Source: Chryseobacterium sp. H1D6B (GTDB taxonomy: Bacteria; Bacteroidota; Bacteroidia; Flavobacteriales; Weeksellaceae). Taken from it: DNA of 64,000 nt. The first letter of the stretch is position 1, and each line of letters begins with the position of its first letter. Positions 25,740 to 34,363 of this stretch are shown in pieces. A program made the position numbers and the translations under genes. The notes under the pieces were generated by a model. It had not been told where the DNA came from. It was given only the letters and a program-made list of their open reading frames with translations, and did not search any database. Location: the NCBI RefSeq assembly GCF_029892445.1, contig NZ_JARXVJ010000001.1:1674001-1738000 (forward strand). Direction: 5' to 3'.

Positions 25740-26446
25740 AGGAGTTTTATTTCTTTATGATAAAATGACCTCATTCCGTGTTCAAGCTCGATCCATATTT
25801 CACCCTTTTTGTCTGCATATTTTATAATGCCATTTTGTCTTTCTTTTTCGATTTCAAAAACTGATATTTCATCTTTTCGGAACAAATTAGAGTTAAACTG
25901 ATCCATAATTTCCTGTTCAGAAGGAATATTATTTAGCTTTTCTAAAAGATAATTATGGTATTCTGCTGTAAAAACGGTAAGGTCAAAACGTCTGCCGGTC
26001 TGCGTTAATATGGAGCCTGCATTAGAAATTTCATCAAATTTCTCCTGAAGAATATTAATTCCTGAACCAATAATGAAAAAAGTTTCATTATTAATCTTTT
26101 TCTTTTCAATTAAAATCCCGACTATTTTCTTGTTTTTAAGAATAATATCATTCGGCCATTTTATTTTTACCGGACATTCAGTCAGATTGGCAAGAAAATC
26201 CCTTATTATCGTTGCGGTATAGTAATTGAATAAACTATCCGGAATATTGATGTTTATTGTATTCACAGCTAGTGAGTAAGCTAAATTTTGCTCAGGGGCT
26301 GATGCCCATGTATTTCCGTATTGCCCACGTCCTTTTGTCTGGTTAAATGTATACAAACCAATAAAGTTTGAATTGTTGTAAAGTAAAAACTTGAGAATTT
26401 CGTCATTAGTAGAAGAACATTCTTTCAGGTGCAGTAGTTCGCTCAT
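25733..26446 (-). CDS. birA: Biotin--[acetyl-CoA-carboxylase] ligase
   Basis: This 237-residue enzyme attaches biotin to carboxylase carrier domains through biotinyl-AMP. It carries the biotin/ATP-binding loop TKGRGQYGNTWASAPEQNLAYSL, then IKWPNDIILKNKKIVGILIE and the downstream GSGINIL. There is no N-terminal helix-turn-helix, so this is the monofunctional ligase and not a BirA repressor. The short C-terminal domain includes KGEIWIELEHGMRSF. It is convergent with, and overlaps by 7 bases, the permease gene and is divergent from rsfS. Confidence 0.92.
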   Translation of the reverse strand: MSELLHLKECSSTNDEILKFLLYNNSNFIGLYTFNQTKGRGQYGNTWASAPEQNLAYSLAVNTININIPDSLFNYYTATIIRDFLANLTECPVKIKWPNDIILKNKKIVGILIEKKKINNETFFIIGSGINILQEKFDEISNAGSILTQTGRRFDLTVFTAEYHNYLLEKLNNIPSEQEIMDQFNSNLFRKDEISVFEIEKERQNGIIKYADKKGEIWIELEHGMRSFYHKEIKLLY

Positions 26447-26505
26447 TTAAGAAAACTTTAAGACTTTAAGGGGTTAAAAATAAGGCTAAAGTAAAGAAAA
26501 AACAA

Positions 26506-26513
26506 TAAATTTG
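26506..26513 (+). promoter_or_regulatory. -7 element of the rsfS-ftsH genes
   Basis: TAAATTTG (TANNTTTG) lies 18 bases before the ATG at 26532. A longer in-frame TTG start at 26511 would fall inside it. Confidence 0.55.
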
Positions 26514-26531
26514 CAGATTATAGATATTTTA

Positions 26532-26900
26532 ATGAATAAAACAGCAGAAAAGCAAGCCCTAATAGATAAAATTGTTGAAGCCATCCAAGACGTAAAGGGT
26601 GAAGATATTATGATTTTCGATCTTTCGAAAATTGAGAATTCTGTGGCAGAAACATTTGTAATATGTAGTGGAAACTCTAATACACAAGTTGCTGCATTAG
26701 CAGGAAGTGTAGAGAAAAAAGTAAGAAACGAACTTCAAGACAGACCTTGGCATGTAGAAGGAACAGAAAATTCAATGTGGGTTTTGGTAGATTACGTTAC
26801 AGTAGTGGTTCATATATTTCAAAAAGAGGTGCGTGAGTACTATGACATAGAGGAACTTTGGGGTGACGCAGTCATCACAAAAATTGAAAATGAATTTTAA
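26532..26900 (+). CDS. rsfS: Ribosomal silencing factor RsfS
   Basis: This 122-residue protein binds ribosomal protein uL14 on the large subunit and blocks subunit joining in starvation. It shows the RsfS/Iojap pattern DVKGEDIMIFDLSKIE, TFVICSGNSNTQVAALAGSVE, GTENSMWVLVDYVTVVVHIFQKEVREYYDIEELWGDA. The ATG at 26532 is chosen over the longer frame because that one starts in the -7 element. ftsH follows 16 bases later, so the two probably share a transcript. Confidence 0.93.
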   Translation: MNKTAEKQALIDKIVEAIQDVKGEDIMIFDLSKIENSVAETFVICSGNSNTQVAALAGSVEKKVRNELQDRPWHVEGTENSMWVLVDYVTVVVHIFQKEVREYYDIEELWGDAVITKIENEF

Positions 26901-26916
26901 ATTTTAAAAACAATAA

Positions 26917-28905
26917 ATGAACAATAAAGGATTTAACTGGTTTTTTCCTATTGCAATTATAGCTCTTTTGTTATTCTTTATCCCCAATTTTTTTGGTGAC
27001 AACAATGCAAAATCTATTGATGAGGATGAATTCTTCAAGATCATGCAGACAGGAAAGATCCAAAATGTTTTGATATATAAGGATACAGAAAAAGCTGATG
27101 TGTTTTTAACACAAGCTGCAAAAACGGAAATGGTGAAAAAAACACCTAAAGAAAATGATCCGTTTTCTGCATTCGAAATGGCTCCAAAAGCAGACTATAC
27201 TGTAAAATATGGCGATCTCCAGCTTTTCCTTCAAAAATTTGATACATTAAAAGCGGATAATGCGGCTATAAAAACAACAAAAGACTATGGTAATGGCAAA
27301 AGCCCTTTCATGGATGTTTTGCTTACCGCATTAATTTGGATTGTGATATTAGGATTATTCTACTTCCTTCTTTTCAGAAAGATGGGTGGAGGCGGAGGAC
27401 CTGGCGGTCAAATTTTCTCTATCGGAAAATCTAAAGCAAAGCTTTTTGATGAAAAAGAAAGAATTCAAGTGACATTTAAAGATGTTGCAGGATTGGAAGG
27501 TGCTAAAGAAGAGGTTCAGGAAGTTGTTGATTTCTTGAAAAACTCTGAAAAATATACAAGATTAGGAGGTAAAATTCCTAAAGGAGTTCTTTTGGTAGGG
27601 CCTCCGGGAACAGGTAAAACCTTATTGGCGAAAGCTGTTGCAGGGGAAGCTAAAGTTCCATTTTTCTCACTTTCGGGTTCTGATTTTGTAGAAATGTTCG
27701 TGGGAGTAGGTGCGTCTAGAGTAAGAGATTTATTTGCACAGGCAAAAGCGAAATCACCAGCAATTATTTTCATCGATGAGATTGATGCAATTGGACGTGC
27801 AAGAGGAAAAAATAATTTCTCTGGCGGAAATGACGAAAGGGAAAATACATTGAACCAGCTTCTTACAGAAATGGACGGTTTTGGTACAGATGTGAATGTA
27901 ATTGTAATGGCAGCAACCAACAGAGCTGATATTTTAGATAAAGCATTAATGAGAGCCGGCCGTTTTGACCGTTCGATTTATGTAGATCTTCCAGAACTGC
28001 ACGAAAGAAGAGAGATCTTCGACGTACATTTGAAAAAGATTAAACTGGACGACACTGTAGACAGAGACTTCTTGGCAAAACAGACGCCGGGATTCAGTGG
28101 AGCAGATATCGCTAATGTTTGTAATGAAGCGGCACTTATTGCTGCTAGAAACAGCCACGATTCTGTAACAAAACAAGACTTCTTAGATGCTGTAGACAGA
28201 ATTATAGGCGGACTTGAAAAGAAAAACATGGCAATAAAGCCATCTGAAAAAAGAAGAGTTGCTTATCATGAAGCAGGACACGCTACAATTTCTTGGCTGG
28301 TAGAACATGCATCACCTCTTTTAAAGGTTACTATCGTTCCAAGAGGACGTTCTTTAGGAGCAGCTTGGTATCTTCCTGAAGAAAGACAGCTTACGACTAC
28401 AGAACAGATGTTAGATGAGTTGTGTGCTACCTTAGGAGGAAGAGCTGCAGAACAAGTGATATTCAATAATATTTCAACAGGAGCACTTTCTGATCTGGAG
28501 ACTGTAACAAAAAGAGCTCAGGCTATGGTTACGATTTACGGATTAAGCCCTAATATTGGAAATATTTCTTACTATGACAGTTCAGGGCAGTCTGAATATT
28601 CATTCGGAAAGCCGTATTCTGAAGAAACTGCGAAGAAAATTGATGTGGAGATCAAATCAATTATTGAGAACCAGTATGAAAGAGCTGTAAGAATTCTTAC
28701 AGAAAACAAAGATAAACTTGATGCTCTGGCAAATAAACTTTTAGAAAAAGAAGTTATTTTCCGAGAAGATCTTGAAGATATATTCGGTAAAAGAGCTTGG
28801 GATCCTGAATTAACAGAAAGGCCGGTCTCCAACAGTCAGATCACAATCAAAGAGAAAGTGGATGAAGAGACTGTTCAGGCGCCGGAAAGCCCGACACAAC
28901 TTTAA
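26917..28905 (+). CDS. ftsH: ATP-dependent zinc metalloprotease FtsH
   Basis: This 662-residue membrane-anchored AAA+ protease has an N-terminal membrane segment (about 5-23), a periplasmic domain, and a second segment (about 131-149) followed by a Gly-rich linker. The AAA domain has Walker A GPPGTGKTLLAKA, Walker B IIFIDEIDAIG and the second region of homology ATNRADILDKALMRAGRFDR. The peptidase domain has the zinc motif HEAGHA. The C-terminus is extended and polar (VDEETVQAPESPTQL). It degrades misfolded membrane proteins and regulatory proteins. It is downstream of rsfS and followed by a strong terminator. Confidence 0.97.
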   Translation: MNNKGFNWFFPIAIIALLLFFIPNFFGDNNAKSIDEDEFFKIMQTGKIQNVLIYKDTEKADVFLTQAAKTEMVKKTPKENDPFSAFEMAPKADYTVKYGDLQLFLQKFDTLKADNAAIKTTKDYGNGKSPFMDVLLTALIWIVILGLFYFLLFRKMGGGGGPGGQIFSIGKSKAKLFDEKERIQVTFKDVAGLEGAKEEVQEVVDFLKNSEKYTRLGGKIPKGVLLVGPPGTGKTLLAKAVAGEAKVPFFSLSGSDFVEMFVGVGASRVRDLFAQAKAKSPAIIFIDEIDAIGRARGKNNFSGGNDERENTLNQLLTEMDGFGTDVNVIVMAATNRADILDKALMRAGRFDRSIYVDLPELHERREIFDVHLKKIKLDDTVDRDFLAKQTPGFSGADIANVCNEAALIAARNSHDSVTKQDFLDAVDRIIGGLEKKNMAIKPSEKRRVAYHEAGHATISWLVEHASPLLKVTIVPRGRSLGAAWYLPEERQLTTTEQMLDELCATLGGRAAEQVIFNNISTGALSDLETVTKRAQAMVTIYGLSPNIGNISYYDSSGQSEYSFGKPYSEETAKKIDVEIKSIIENQYERAVRILTENKDKLDALANKLLEKEVIFREDLEDIFGKRAWDPELTERPVSNSQITIKEKVDEETVQAPESPTQL

Positions 28906-28922
28906 AGAAAACAATCTAAAAT

Positions 28923-28952
28923 AAACCTGGTAATTTTAAAATTACCAGGTTT
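28923..28952 (+). terminator. Terminator after ftsH
   Basis: A perfect 30-base palindrome (AAACCTGGTAATTTT and its complement) followed by T-rich sequence lies 17 bases after the ftsH stop. Confidence 0.85.
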
Positions 28953-28998
28953 TATAATATTTGAGGGTACATTTTTAGAAGTATTGTAATTAATTTTC

Positions 28999-29006
28999 TA
29001 TTTTTG
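28999..29006 (+). promoter_or_regulatory. -7 element of the LUD-cdsA-psd operon
   Basis: TATTTTTG (TANNTTTG) lies 27 bases before the TTG start at 29034 and after the ftsH terminator, making a separate transcript. Confidence 0.5.
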
Positions 29007-29033
29007 TATAAAGTTGACTAAAAATACATTAAG

Positions 29034-29612
29034 TTGAGTTTATTTAAGAGAATTGTAAGCAAACTTACCAACCAGCCTGAGGACGAGGAGAAACAGAGTT
29101 TGGAAAAGCTAGGGGATTCGCTGAAAAATGCGGATCTTGACTATAAGTTTGCGCAATTGTTTACGCATTCGGGTGGTTTTTTTAATTATTGTGCAGATGA
29201 AGCGGAGGCTCTACAGACTTTAAACCAGATTATAAAAATAGAAGGTGTCAGCAATCTTTTTTGCTGGGACAAAGAACTTCAAAGTTTTTTGAATGTTATA
29301 AAATCTCCATATACTTCAGAATTAGAACATTCTAATGATGCTGCTTTCATCACGTGCGAATATCTTATCGCCTATGATGGAAGAATAATGCTGTCCCATA
29401 ATAATATTCTTCATTATCATTCTTCAAGACTGCCTGGTAAGATCATCATCATGGCCAATGTTTCACAAATCGTGAATAACCTTAATGATGCAATGGGGAA
29501 AATAAAGAGAAATGGAAATATTAAGAATCTTACTTCGATCAGCGGAAGCCAGTCGAAATTAGATGTATCTAATGCCAATACAAAACTATTTTTATTGCTG
29601 CTTGAAGACTAA
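29034..29612 (+). CDS. LUD domain protein
   Basis: This 192-residue protein of the LutC/YkgG-like LUD superfamily resembles the lactate-utilisation subunit family but stands alone, without LutA or LutB nearby. It has DAAFITCEYLIAYDGRIMLSHNNI and LPGKIIIMANVSQIVNNLNDAM, followed by a Lys/Asn-rich C-terminus. The frame starts with TTG at 29034 (SLFKRIV); no nearby ATG fits. It precedes cdsA by 25 bases. Its actual function in this context is not established. The neighbourhood FtsH, LUD, CdsA, Psd seems conserved in flavobacteria. Confidence 0.75.
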   Translation: MSLFKRIVSKLTNQPEDEEKQSLEKLGDSLKNADLDYKFAQLFTHSGGFFNYCADEAEALQTLNQIIKIEGVSNLFCWDKELQSFLNVIKSPYTSELEHSNDAAFITCEYLIAYDGRIMLSHNNILHYHSSRLPGKIIIMANVSQIVNNLNDAMGKIKRNGNIKNLTSISGSQSKLDVSNANTKLFLLLLED

Positions 29613-29637
29613 GCGTCAACTTTCTAAATTTTAAATT

Positions 29638-30510
29638 TTGGACAAAAACCTCATTCAAAGAACCCTTTCGGGAATTGTTTATATTGCAGTTATTATCCTT
29701 TGTACAACTCCCTTTGGAGCGGAATTAATTGATAAGATTTCTCCGGGGCTTGTTAAACAACAATATTTATATTACGGATTAATAAGCTTTCTACTGCTCG
29801 TTGGGACTTGGGAATGTATAAAAATCATGCAGTTTGGAAAAAGCTACGAAAAATGGCTCGTTTACCCTGTCGTGATCATTATATTCTACATGTTCTCTAA
29901 AAGATATTTTCACCATGATTTCTTTTTTGATTTTAGATTAAGTGAGATATTAGCTCTTACATTAGTGCTAATTGCGTGTATCACTCTTTTTAAATACCCA
30001 AATGAATTATATTACGACAATGGAAAACTTATTTTCACCGTAATTTATGTAGCACTGCCTTTTAGTTTTGCTTTAGGGCTTCCTAAATACTCTACGTATG
30101 AAAATACATTCTCCTATGAAGTTGTCTTTTTATTTATCCTGATCTGGAGCAGTGATACTTTTGCTTATCTGACGGGTAAATTCTTTGGGAAACATAAAAT
30201 GGCTCCAAAGATCTCTCCTAAAAAAACTTGGGAAGGCTATGCCGGAGGAGTTATTTTAACCTTAATCCTTTCTTATTTTGTTGAACATTATCAGCCGGAG
30301 CTTCGTGGAAACTGGATGGTTGTAGGATTTTTAATCGCTGCTTTCGCCCCATTAGGAGATTTAGTAGAAAGTCAATTGAAGAGAAATTTCGGTGTAAAAG
30401 ACAGCGGAAACATCATTCCGGGGCATGGAGGTGTTTTAGATAGGCTAGATAGTTTTTTAATCTGCGTTCCTGTCGTATATTTGTACTTTATTTTAGAAAA
30501 ATTTATTTAA
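29638..30510 (+). CDS. cdsA: Phosphatidate cytidylyltransferase
   Basis: This 290-residue inner membrane enzyme makes CDP-diacylglycerol from phosphatidate and CTP, the first committed step of phospholipid synthesis. It has about eight hydrophobic segments. The C-terminal signature is SDTFAYLTGKFFGKHKMAPKISPKKTWEG, continuing to PLGDLVESQLKRNFGVKDSGNIIPGHGGVLDRLDS, with the conserved Asp and Lys residues present. The start is TTG at 29638. It is directly followed by psd with a 4-base gap, linking two steps of phosphatidylethanolamine synthesis. Confidence 0.95.
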   Translation: MDKNLIQRTLSGIVYIAVIILCTTPFGAELIDKISPGLVKQQYLYYGLISFLLLVGTWECIKIMQFGKSYEKWLVYPVVIIIFYMFSKRYFHHDFFFDFRLSEILALTLVLIACITLFKYPNELYYDNGKLIFTVIYVALPFSFALGLPKYSTYENTFSYEVVFLFILIWSSDTFAYLTGKFFGKHKMAPKISPKKTWEGYAGGVILTLILSYFVEHYQPELRGNWMVVGFLIAAFAPLGDLVESQLKRNFGVKDSGNIIPGHGGVLDRLDSFLICVPVVYLYFILEKFI

Positions 30511-30514
30511 ACTC

Positions 30515-31168
30515 ATGAAACTACATAAAGAATCGAAAGGAACGATTATCGTAGCAACTTTACTTTTTATAATAATTGGTGCTTTAGCAATTTATTTTCT
30601 TAAACTCTGGTCTCTTTTGATCATTATGCCTTTACTGGTGATCTACAGTTTGGTATTTTGGTTTTTCAGAGTTCCGAATCGGGATATTTTAGATCATAAA
30701 GAAAATGTGATTGCTCCTGTTGATGGAAAAGTAGTAATGATAAAAGAAGTAGAAGAAACTGAATTCTTGAAAGAAAAAGCAATTCAGGTTTCAATTTTTA
30801 TGTCTCCGCTGAATGTGCATATCTGCAGATATCCTGTTTCTGGAAATGTAATTTATAAAAAATACCATCCAGGAAAATATCTGGTAGCATGGCATGAGAA
30901 ATCATCTACTGAAAATGAAAGAACCACAGTTGCTGTGGAGAGCTTAACCAACCATAAAGTGGTTTTCAGACAGATCGCAGGGTATGTTGCAAGAAGAATT
31001 GTTTTCTATTGTAATGAAGGAGATACTGCCAAAGCAGGTCATGAATTTGGTTTTATTAAGTTCGGCTCAAGAATGGATGTTTTCCTTCCTTTAGATACTG
31101 AAATTGTCTGTAAGATCGGAGACATAACAAAAGGAGGACTAGATGTTATCGCAAGAATGAAAGAATAA
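30515..31168 (+). CDS. psd: Phosphatidylserine decarboxylase, short form
   Basis: This 217-residue proenzyme converts phosphatidylserine to phosphatidylethanolamine. It self-cleaves at the Gly-Ser bond in KFGSRMD (Gly184-Ser185) to form the pyruvoyl group. Other signatures are IAPVDGKVV and VSIFMSPLNVHICRYPVSG. Two N-terminal hydrophobic segments (about 10-29 and 31-50) anchor it to the membrane. The length fits the short PSD-A type and not the long E. coli form. It is the last gene of the cdsA operon and is followed by a terminator. Confidence 0.94.
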   Translation: MKLHKESKGTIIVATLLFIIIGALAIYFLKLWSLLIIMPLLVIYSLVFWFFRVPNRDILDHKENVIAPVDGKVVMIKEVEETEFLKEKAIQVSIFMSPLNVHICRYPVSGNVIYKKYHPGKYLVAWHEKSSTENERTTVAVESLTNHKVVFRQIAGYVARRIVFYCNEGDTAKAGHEFGFIKFGSRMDVFLPLDTEIVCKIGDITKGGLDVIARMKE

Positions 31169-31191
31169 GATCTATTTAAAAATATATAAAT

Positions 31192-31217
31192 AAGACTGTT
31201 TCGAAAGAGGCAGTCTT
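31192..31217 (+). terminator. Terminator after psd
   Basis: AAGACTG pairs with CAGTCTT, with partly paired inner bases (TTTCGAAAG), followed by a T run. Confidence 0.75.
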
Positions 31218-31265
31218 TTTTATTTAGGAATGAATGACAATTTTGGAGTAATTTATATCAATAGG

Positions 31266-31314
31266 AACGGGCTTCAGCCCGTTTAATGCTGATCAAAAAT
31301 CAACGGCTTCAGCC
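31266..31314. repeat. REP-like double hairpin
   Basis: AACGGGCTTCAGCCCGTT (31266-31283) is an 8-bp perfect inverted repeat around TC. It is followed after about 20 bases by a related, shorter hairpin with GGCTTCAGCC (31305-31314). It lies between converging genes and lacks a T run, so it does not look like a simple terminator. I recall similar ACGGGCTTxAGCCCGT elements dispersed in Chryseobacterium and Flavobacterium genomes. Only this copy is seen in the window. Confidence 0.55.
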
Positions 31315-31336
31315 AAAACTTAAAACAAAATAAGGT

Positions 31337-31687
31337 CTAGGCTTTGATATATTGTTTAACCTCATTAATCAAGCTTAAAATAAGCTCTACAGGAAGATCT
31401 TCTTTCATGTTGATCAAAAGGATTTTAAATTTCTTCCTGCCTTCCTGGATAAGCTCCGGATGATGTAATCTGTCACCGTAATAGAAACTTACATAATGTT
31501 TCTTGTGTTTTTTGCTGTAGTAAAAATAACACAGCATTTTCTTTTTATATTTAAAAAAGGGAAGACCAAAACTCAGGGTTTCTGTAATATTGTCGGTGTC
31601 AGATTCTAAGATTTTTTTTCTTAAAAATAAAAGAGTACTTCTTTCGGGTTCTTCAATCCTATAGAAATACTCTTGTATTGGGTTCAT
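31337..31687 (-). CDS. DUF1801 domain protein
   Basis: This 116-residue soluble protein has the DUF1801 pattern: IQEYFYRIEEPERSTLLFLRKKIL, then ETLSFGLPFFKYKKKMLCYFYYSK, HYVSFYYGDRL and a C-terminal helix. The fold resembles YdhG/CyaY-like proteins of unknown role. There are many Lys and Tyr residues and no signal peptide. It lies 24 bases downstream of the ABC exporter gene on the same strand and is probably co-transcribed. No specific function can be assigned. Confidence 0.85.
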   Translation of the reverse strand: MNPIQEYFYRIEEPERSTLLFLRKKILESDTDNITETLSFGLPFFKYKKKMLCYFYYSKKHKKHYVSFYYGDRLHHPELIQEGRKKFKILLINMKEDLPVELILSLINEVKQYIKA

Positions 31688-31711
31688 TTTTAAAAATTAA
31701 TTTAAAAAGAG

Positions 31712-33550
31712 TTAATCAAAATTCTGAAGCTCAACAAGTTTGTGATAAACACCTCTTTTTGCTATAAGCTCATGATGGCTTCCTTGTTCTACGACGTCAC
31801 CTTTTTCCATTACCACAATCCAGTCAGCTTTTTGAATAGTTGAAAGTCTGTGGGCAATAACCAGTGAAGTTCGGTTTTCCATCATTTTTTCAAGGGCATC
31901 CTGTACAAATTTTTCAGATTCTGTATCCAAAGCTGAAGTAGCTTCATCTAAAATCATAATTGGCGGATTTTTGAGTACTGCTCGTGCGATAGAAACTCTT
32001 TGTTTCTGACCTCCTGAAAGTTTTCCTCCGTCATCACCGATATTGGTATCATACCCGTTTGGAAGCTGAGTGATAAAGGTGTCAGCATTGGCAACTTTAG
32101 CCGCTGCGATCACTTCTTCTCTAGTGGCGTCAGGTTTCCCCATCAATATATTATTGTAAACCGAATCATTGAACAATACAGATTCTTGGGTTACCATTCC
32201 TAAAAGCTTTCTATATTCTTGTAATTTTAAGTGTTTAATGTTAGTGTTGTCAATTAAAATTTCACCTTCAGAAACATCATAAAACCTTGCTAAAAGGTTA
32301 GCAATTGTTGTTTTTCCACTTCCGCTCTGTCCTACTAAAGCAACGGTTTTTCCTTTTGGAATGGTTAAATTGAAGTTTTTAAGAATTAAATTATCTTTAT
32401 CATAATAGAATCCGATGTCTTTAAATTCAATATTATTTTGAAGCGTAGAAATTGAAACGGGTTCTGCTACTTCTTCTATTTTTACATCTGCATCCAGAAT
32501 TTCCAATACTCTTACTAAAGATGCTTCCCCCTTTTGAACATTAGAAATAGAGGTTGATAAACTCTTAGCCGGCGGTAACAGCTGGAAAAACATTCCTAGA
32601 AAAACTAAGAAATCAGCAGGTGAAATACTGTGTTCAACAATAATCTGCTTTCCTCCATACCATGCAATAATTAAAAAAGTAATAGATCCTAAGAACTCGC
32701 TCATTGGTGATGCCAGTTCTTTCTTTCTTCCTAAGCTTATTGAGCTTGAAATCCATTTATGCATAGACTGCATAAAACGATTATCCATTATTTTTTCGGC
32801 ATTGAATATCTTAATAACTTTTGAAGACTTCAGTGTCTCGTCTACGATGGAAAATATAGTTCCCATTTCGTTTTGGGCTTCATGAGAATCTTTTTTCAAA
32901 CTTTTCCCGATCAAAGCGATCATTGTTCCCATTACAGGCAGTACCAGCAATGAGAAAAGGGTCATCTGTGGACTTAAGAAAAATAAAGTAACCAGGGTGC
33001 TGATCAACATAAATGGAGCGTTGATAAGGTCTACTAAACTTCCCAAGATATTACCCTCAACTTCACCTACATCGTTAGACATACGGGACATAAGATCACC
33101 TTTTCTGCTTTCTGTAAAGAATGAAACCGGTAAAGAAAGTATTTTACGGTACATTGCTCCACGAAGATCTTTGGTAACTCCTACACGGTAATTAATTAAT
33201 AGGAAAGACCCAAAATAACGGAAAGCATTTCTTAAAAGGAACATAAAAGCGGTAATTACGCATAGCCAGGCAAGTACATTTAATGAACCGTACTCTGAAA
33301 CTAAACTCTGTACATAATAATTAGAATAGTCTTTTAAGTAAGAAAAGAAATCCACGATGTCGCCTGAATAAACAGGAGCTTTTTCATATTTCTCGGGCTT
33401 GATAGTGCCAAAAAGCATTCCCAAAACCGGCAGGATAGTTCCTAAGGAAGCTATTTGAAATACAGAATACAGGATGTTGAAAAATAAACTCCCATAGATG
33501 TATTTCTGATGCGGTTTCGCGAATTTTAGTATTTTTTTATATTCGTTCAT
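31712..33550 (-). CDS. MsbA-type ABC exporter (fused permease and ATPase)
   Basis: This 612-residue half-transporter has an N-terminal six-helix membrane domain (about 18-330) and a C-terminal nucleotide-binding domain. The latter has Walker A GQSGSGKTT, the signature LSGGQKQR, Walker B IMILDEATSALD and the switch His in IAHRLSTI. It should work as a homodimer in the inner membrane. The similarity is to lipid A-core flippase MsbA and to multidrug exporters, and the sequence alone does not decide between them. A -7 element lies 19 bases upstream of its ATG. Confidence 0.92.
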   Translation of the reverse strand: MNEYKKILKFAKPHQKYIYGSLFFNILYSVFQIASLGTILPVLGMLFGTIKPEKYEKAPVYSGDIVDFFSYLKDYSNYYVQSLVSEYGSLNVLAWLCVITAFMFLLRNAFRYFGSFLLINYRVGVTKDLRGAMYRKILSLPVSFFTESRKGDLMSRMSNDVGEVEGNILGSLVDLINAPFMLISTLVTLFFLSPQMTLFSLLVLPVMGTMIALIGKSLKKDSHEAQNEMGTIFSIVDETLKSSKVIKIFNAEKIMDNRFMQSMHKWISSSISLGRKKELASPMSEFLGSITFLIIAWYGGKQIIVEHSISPADFLVFLGMFFQLLPPAKSLSTSISNVQKGEASLVRVLEILDADVKIEEVAEPVSISTLQNNIEFKDIGFYYDKDNLILKNFNLTIPKGKTVALVGQSGSGKTTIANLLARFYDVSEGEILIDNTNIKHLKLQEYRKLLGMVTQESVLFNDSVYNNILMGKPDATREEVIAAAKVANADTFITQLPNGYDTNIGDDGGKLSGGQKQRVSIARAVLKNPPIMILDEATSALDTESEKFVQDALEKMMENRTSLVIAHRLSTIQKADWIVVMEKGDVVEQGSHHELIAKRGVYHKLVELQNFD

Positions 33551-33569
33551 TCAATGAAAAATTGGATAG

Positions 33570-33577
33570 CAAAATTA
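33570..33577 (-). promoter_or_regulatory. -7 element of the ABC exporter gene
   Basis: On the minus strand this reads TAATTTTG (TANNTTTG), 19 bases before the ATG at 33550. Confidence 0.5.
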
Positions 33578-33782
33578 AGGAAAATTAAAAGATAAGACGT
33601 TCTTAAATGAATTTTACTTTATCATAATATTTTGAAGAACTTGTTTAAGGTTTTTCATGGATGTAAAATTTAATATAATGTGTCGCAGATTAGGACAAAA
33701 TGTTGCAGCACAAAGGATAATTTTCGTGAAAAATCAATGAGATGATTATAAAATACTTCAATATTTATATTATATAAAAAAA

Positions 33783-33806
33783 AACAGCTCCTAAAAAGGA
33801 GCTGTT
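33783..33806 (-). terminator. Terminator of the DUF4293 gene
   Basis: AACAGCTCC / GGAGCTGTT forms a 9-bp perfect stem with a 6-base loop, followed on the minus strand by a T run. Confidence 0.8.
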
Positions 33807-33830
33807 CTCACTCAAAAAATCGTTGTAAGG

Positions 33831-34220
33831 TTATCGAAGTCTGTCTACAGATTTTACGAGCCTCTCATCTCTGCGGATATATACATTTGCTATAAGCAGA
33901 CATACAATTGCAATCAATGGGAAAACCGGCTCAATACCCTTCTCAGGAAATTGAATTCCTCCGGATAAGTTTAGTAACCAGTACGCCAATACACCAATCA
34001 ACAAAGCGTTTATAAAAATGCTGATGTTATTCAGCAAAATTTGTCTTTTTCTGTTTTTGTAGTTGAATAAACTTAGTAATCCAACTAAAACTAATACTAT
34101 GCAGGCAATATTGATAACAGGTATATTACTGATAATAGCAACATCTTGTCCCGTTATAAAAAGGAAAACAGCAGCTAAAACTGCCAGAAAAACCCATATA
34201 GTCTGTATTCTTTGTAGCAT
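33831..34220 (-). CDS. DUF4293 family membrane protein
   Basis: This 129-residue protein has four hydrophobic segments (IWVFLAVLAAVFLFITG, INIACIVLVLVGLLSLF, ISIFINALLIGVLAYWLL, VFPLIAIVCLLIANVYI) and the typical opening MLQRIQTIWVFLA and ending RRDERLVKSVDRLR of the Bacteroidota DUF4293 family. The ATG at 34220 is chosen over an upstream frame start at 34295 because a -7 element at 34239-34246 separates them. It is divergent from rho, an arrangement I believe is conserved in flavobacteria. Function unknown. Confidence 0.85.
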   Translation of the reverse strand: MLQRIQTIWVFLAVLAAVFLFITGQDVAIISNIPVINIACIVLVLVGLLSLFNYKNRKRQILLNNISIFINALLIGVLAYWLLNLSGGIQFPEKGIEPVFPLIAIVCLLIANVYIRRDERLVKSVDRLR

Positions 34221-34238
34221 TGAATGTTTAATTCTAGG

Positions 34239-34246
34239 CAAAAATA
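34239..34246 (-). promoter_or_regulatory. -7 element of the DUF4293 gene
   Basis: On the minus strand this reads TATTTTTG (TANNTTTG), 18 bases before the ATG at 34220. Confidence 0.5.
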
Positions 34247-34363
34247 GCATAAATTTTGCACAATTCAAAAATAAGTGTAGATTTGCATTATACAATGTAC
34301 TTGAAAATAAAAGTCACCGGACTTACTTTTCTTACTCACAATTAATTACATTTTTACATAAAT

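Noticed and set aside
33551-33830. Possible small gene or RNA in the gap between the ABC exporter and the DUF4293 gene
   Set aside because: Apart from one -7 element and one terminator belonging to the flanking genes, I see no open frame or structured repeat.
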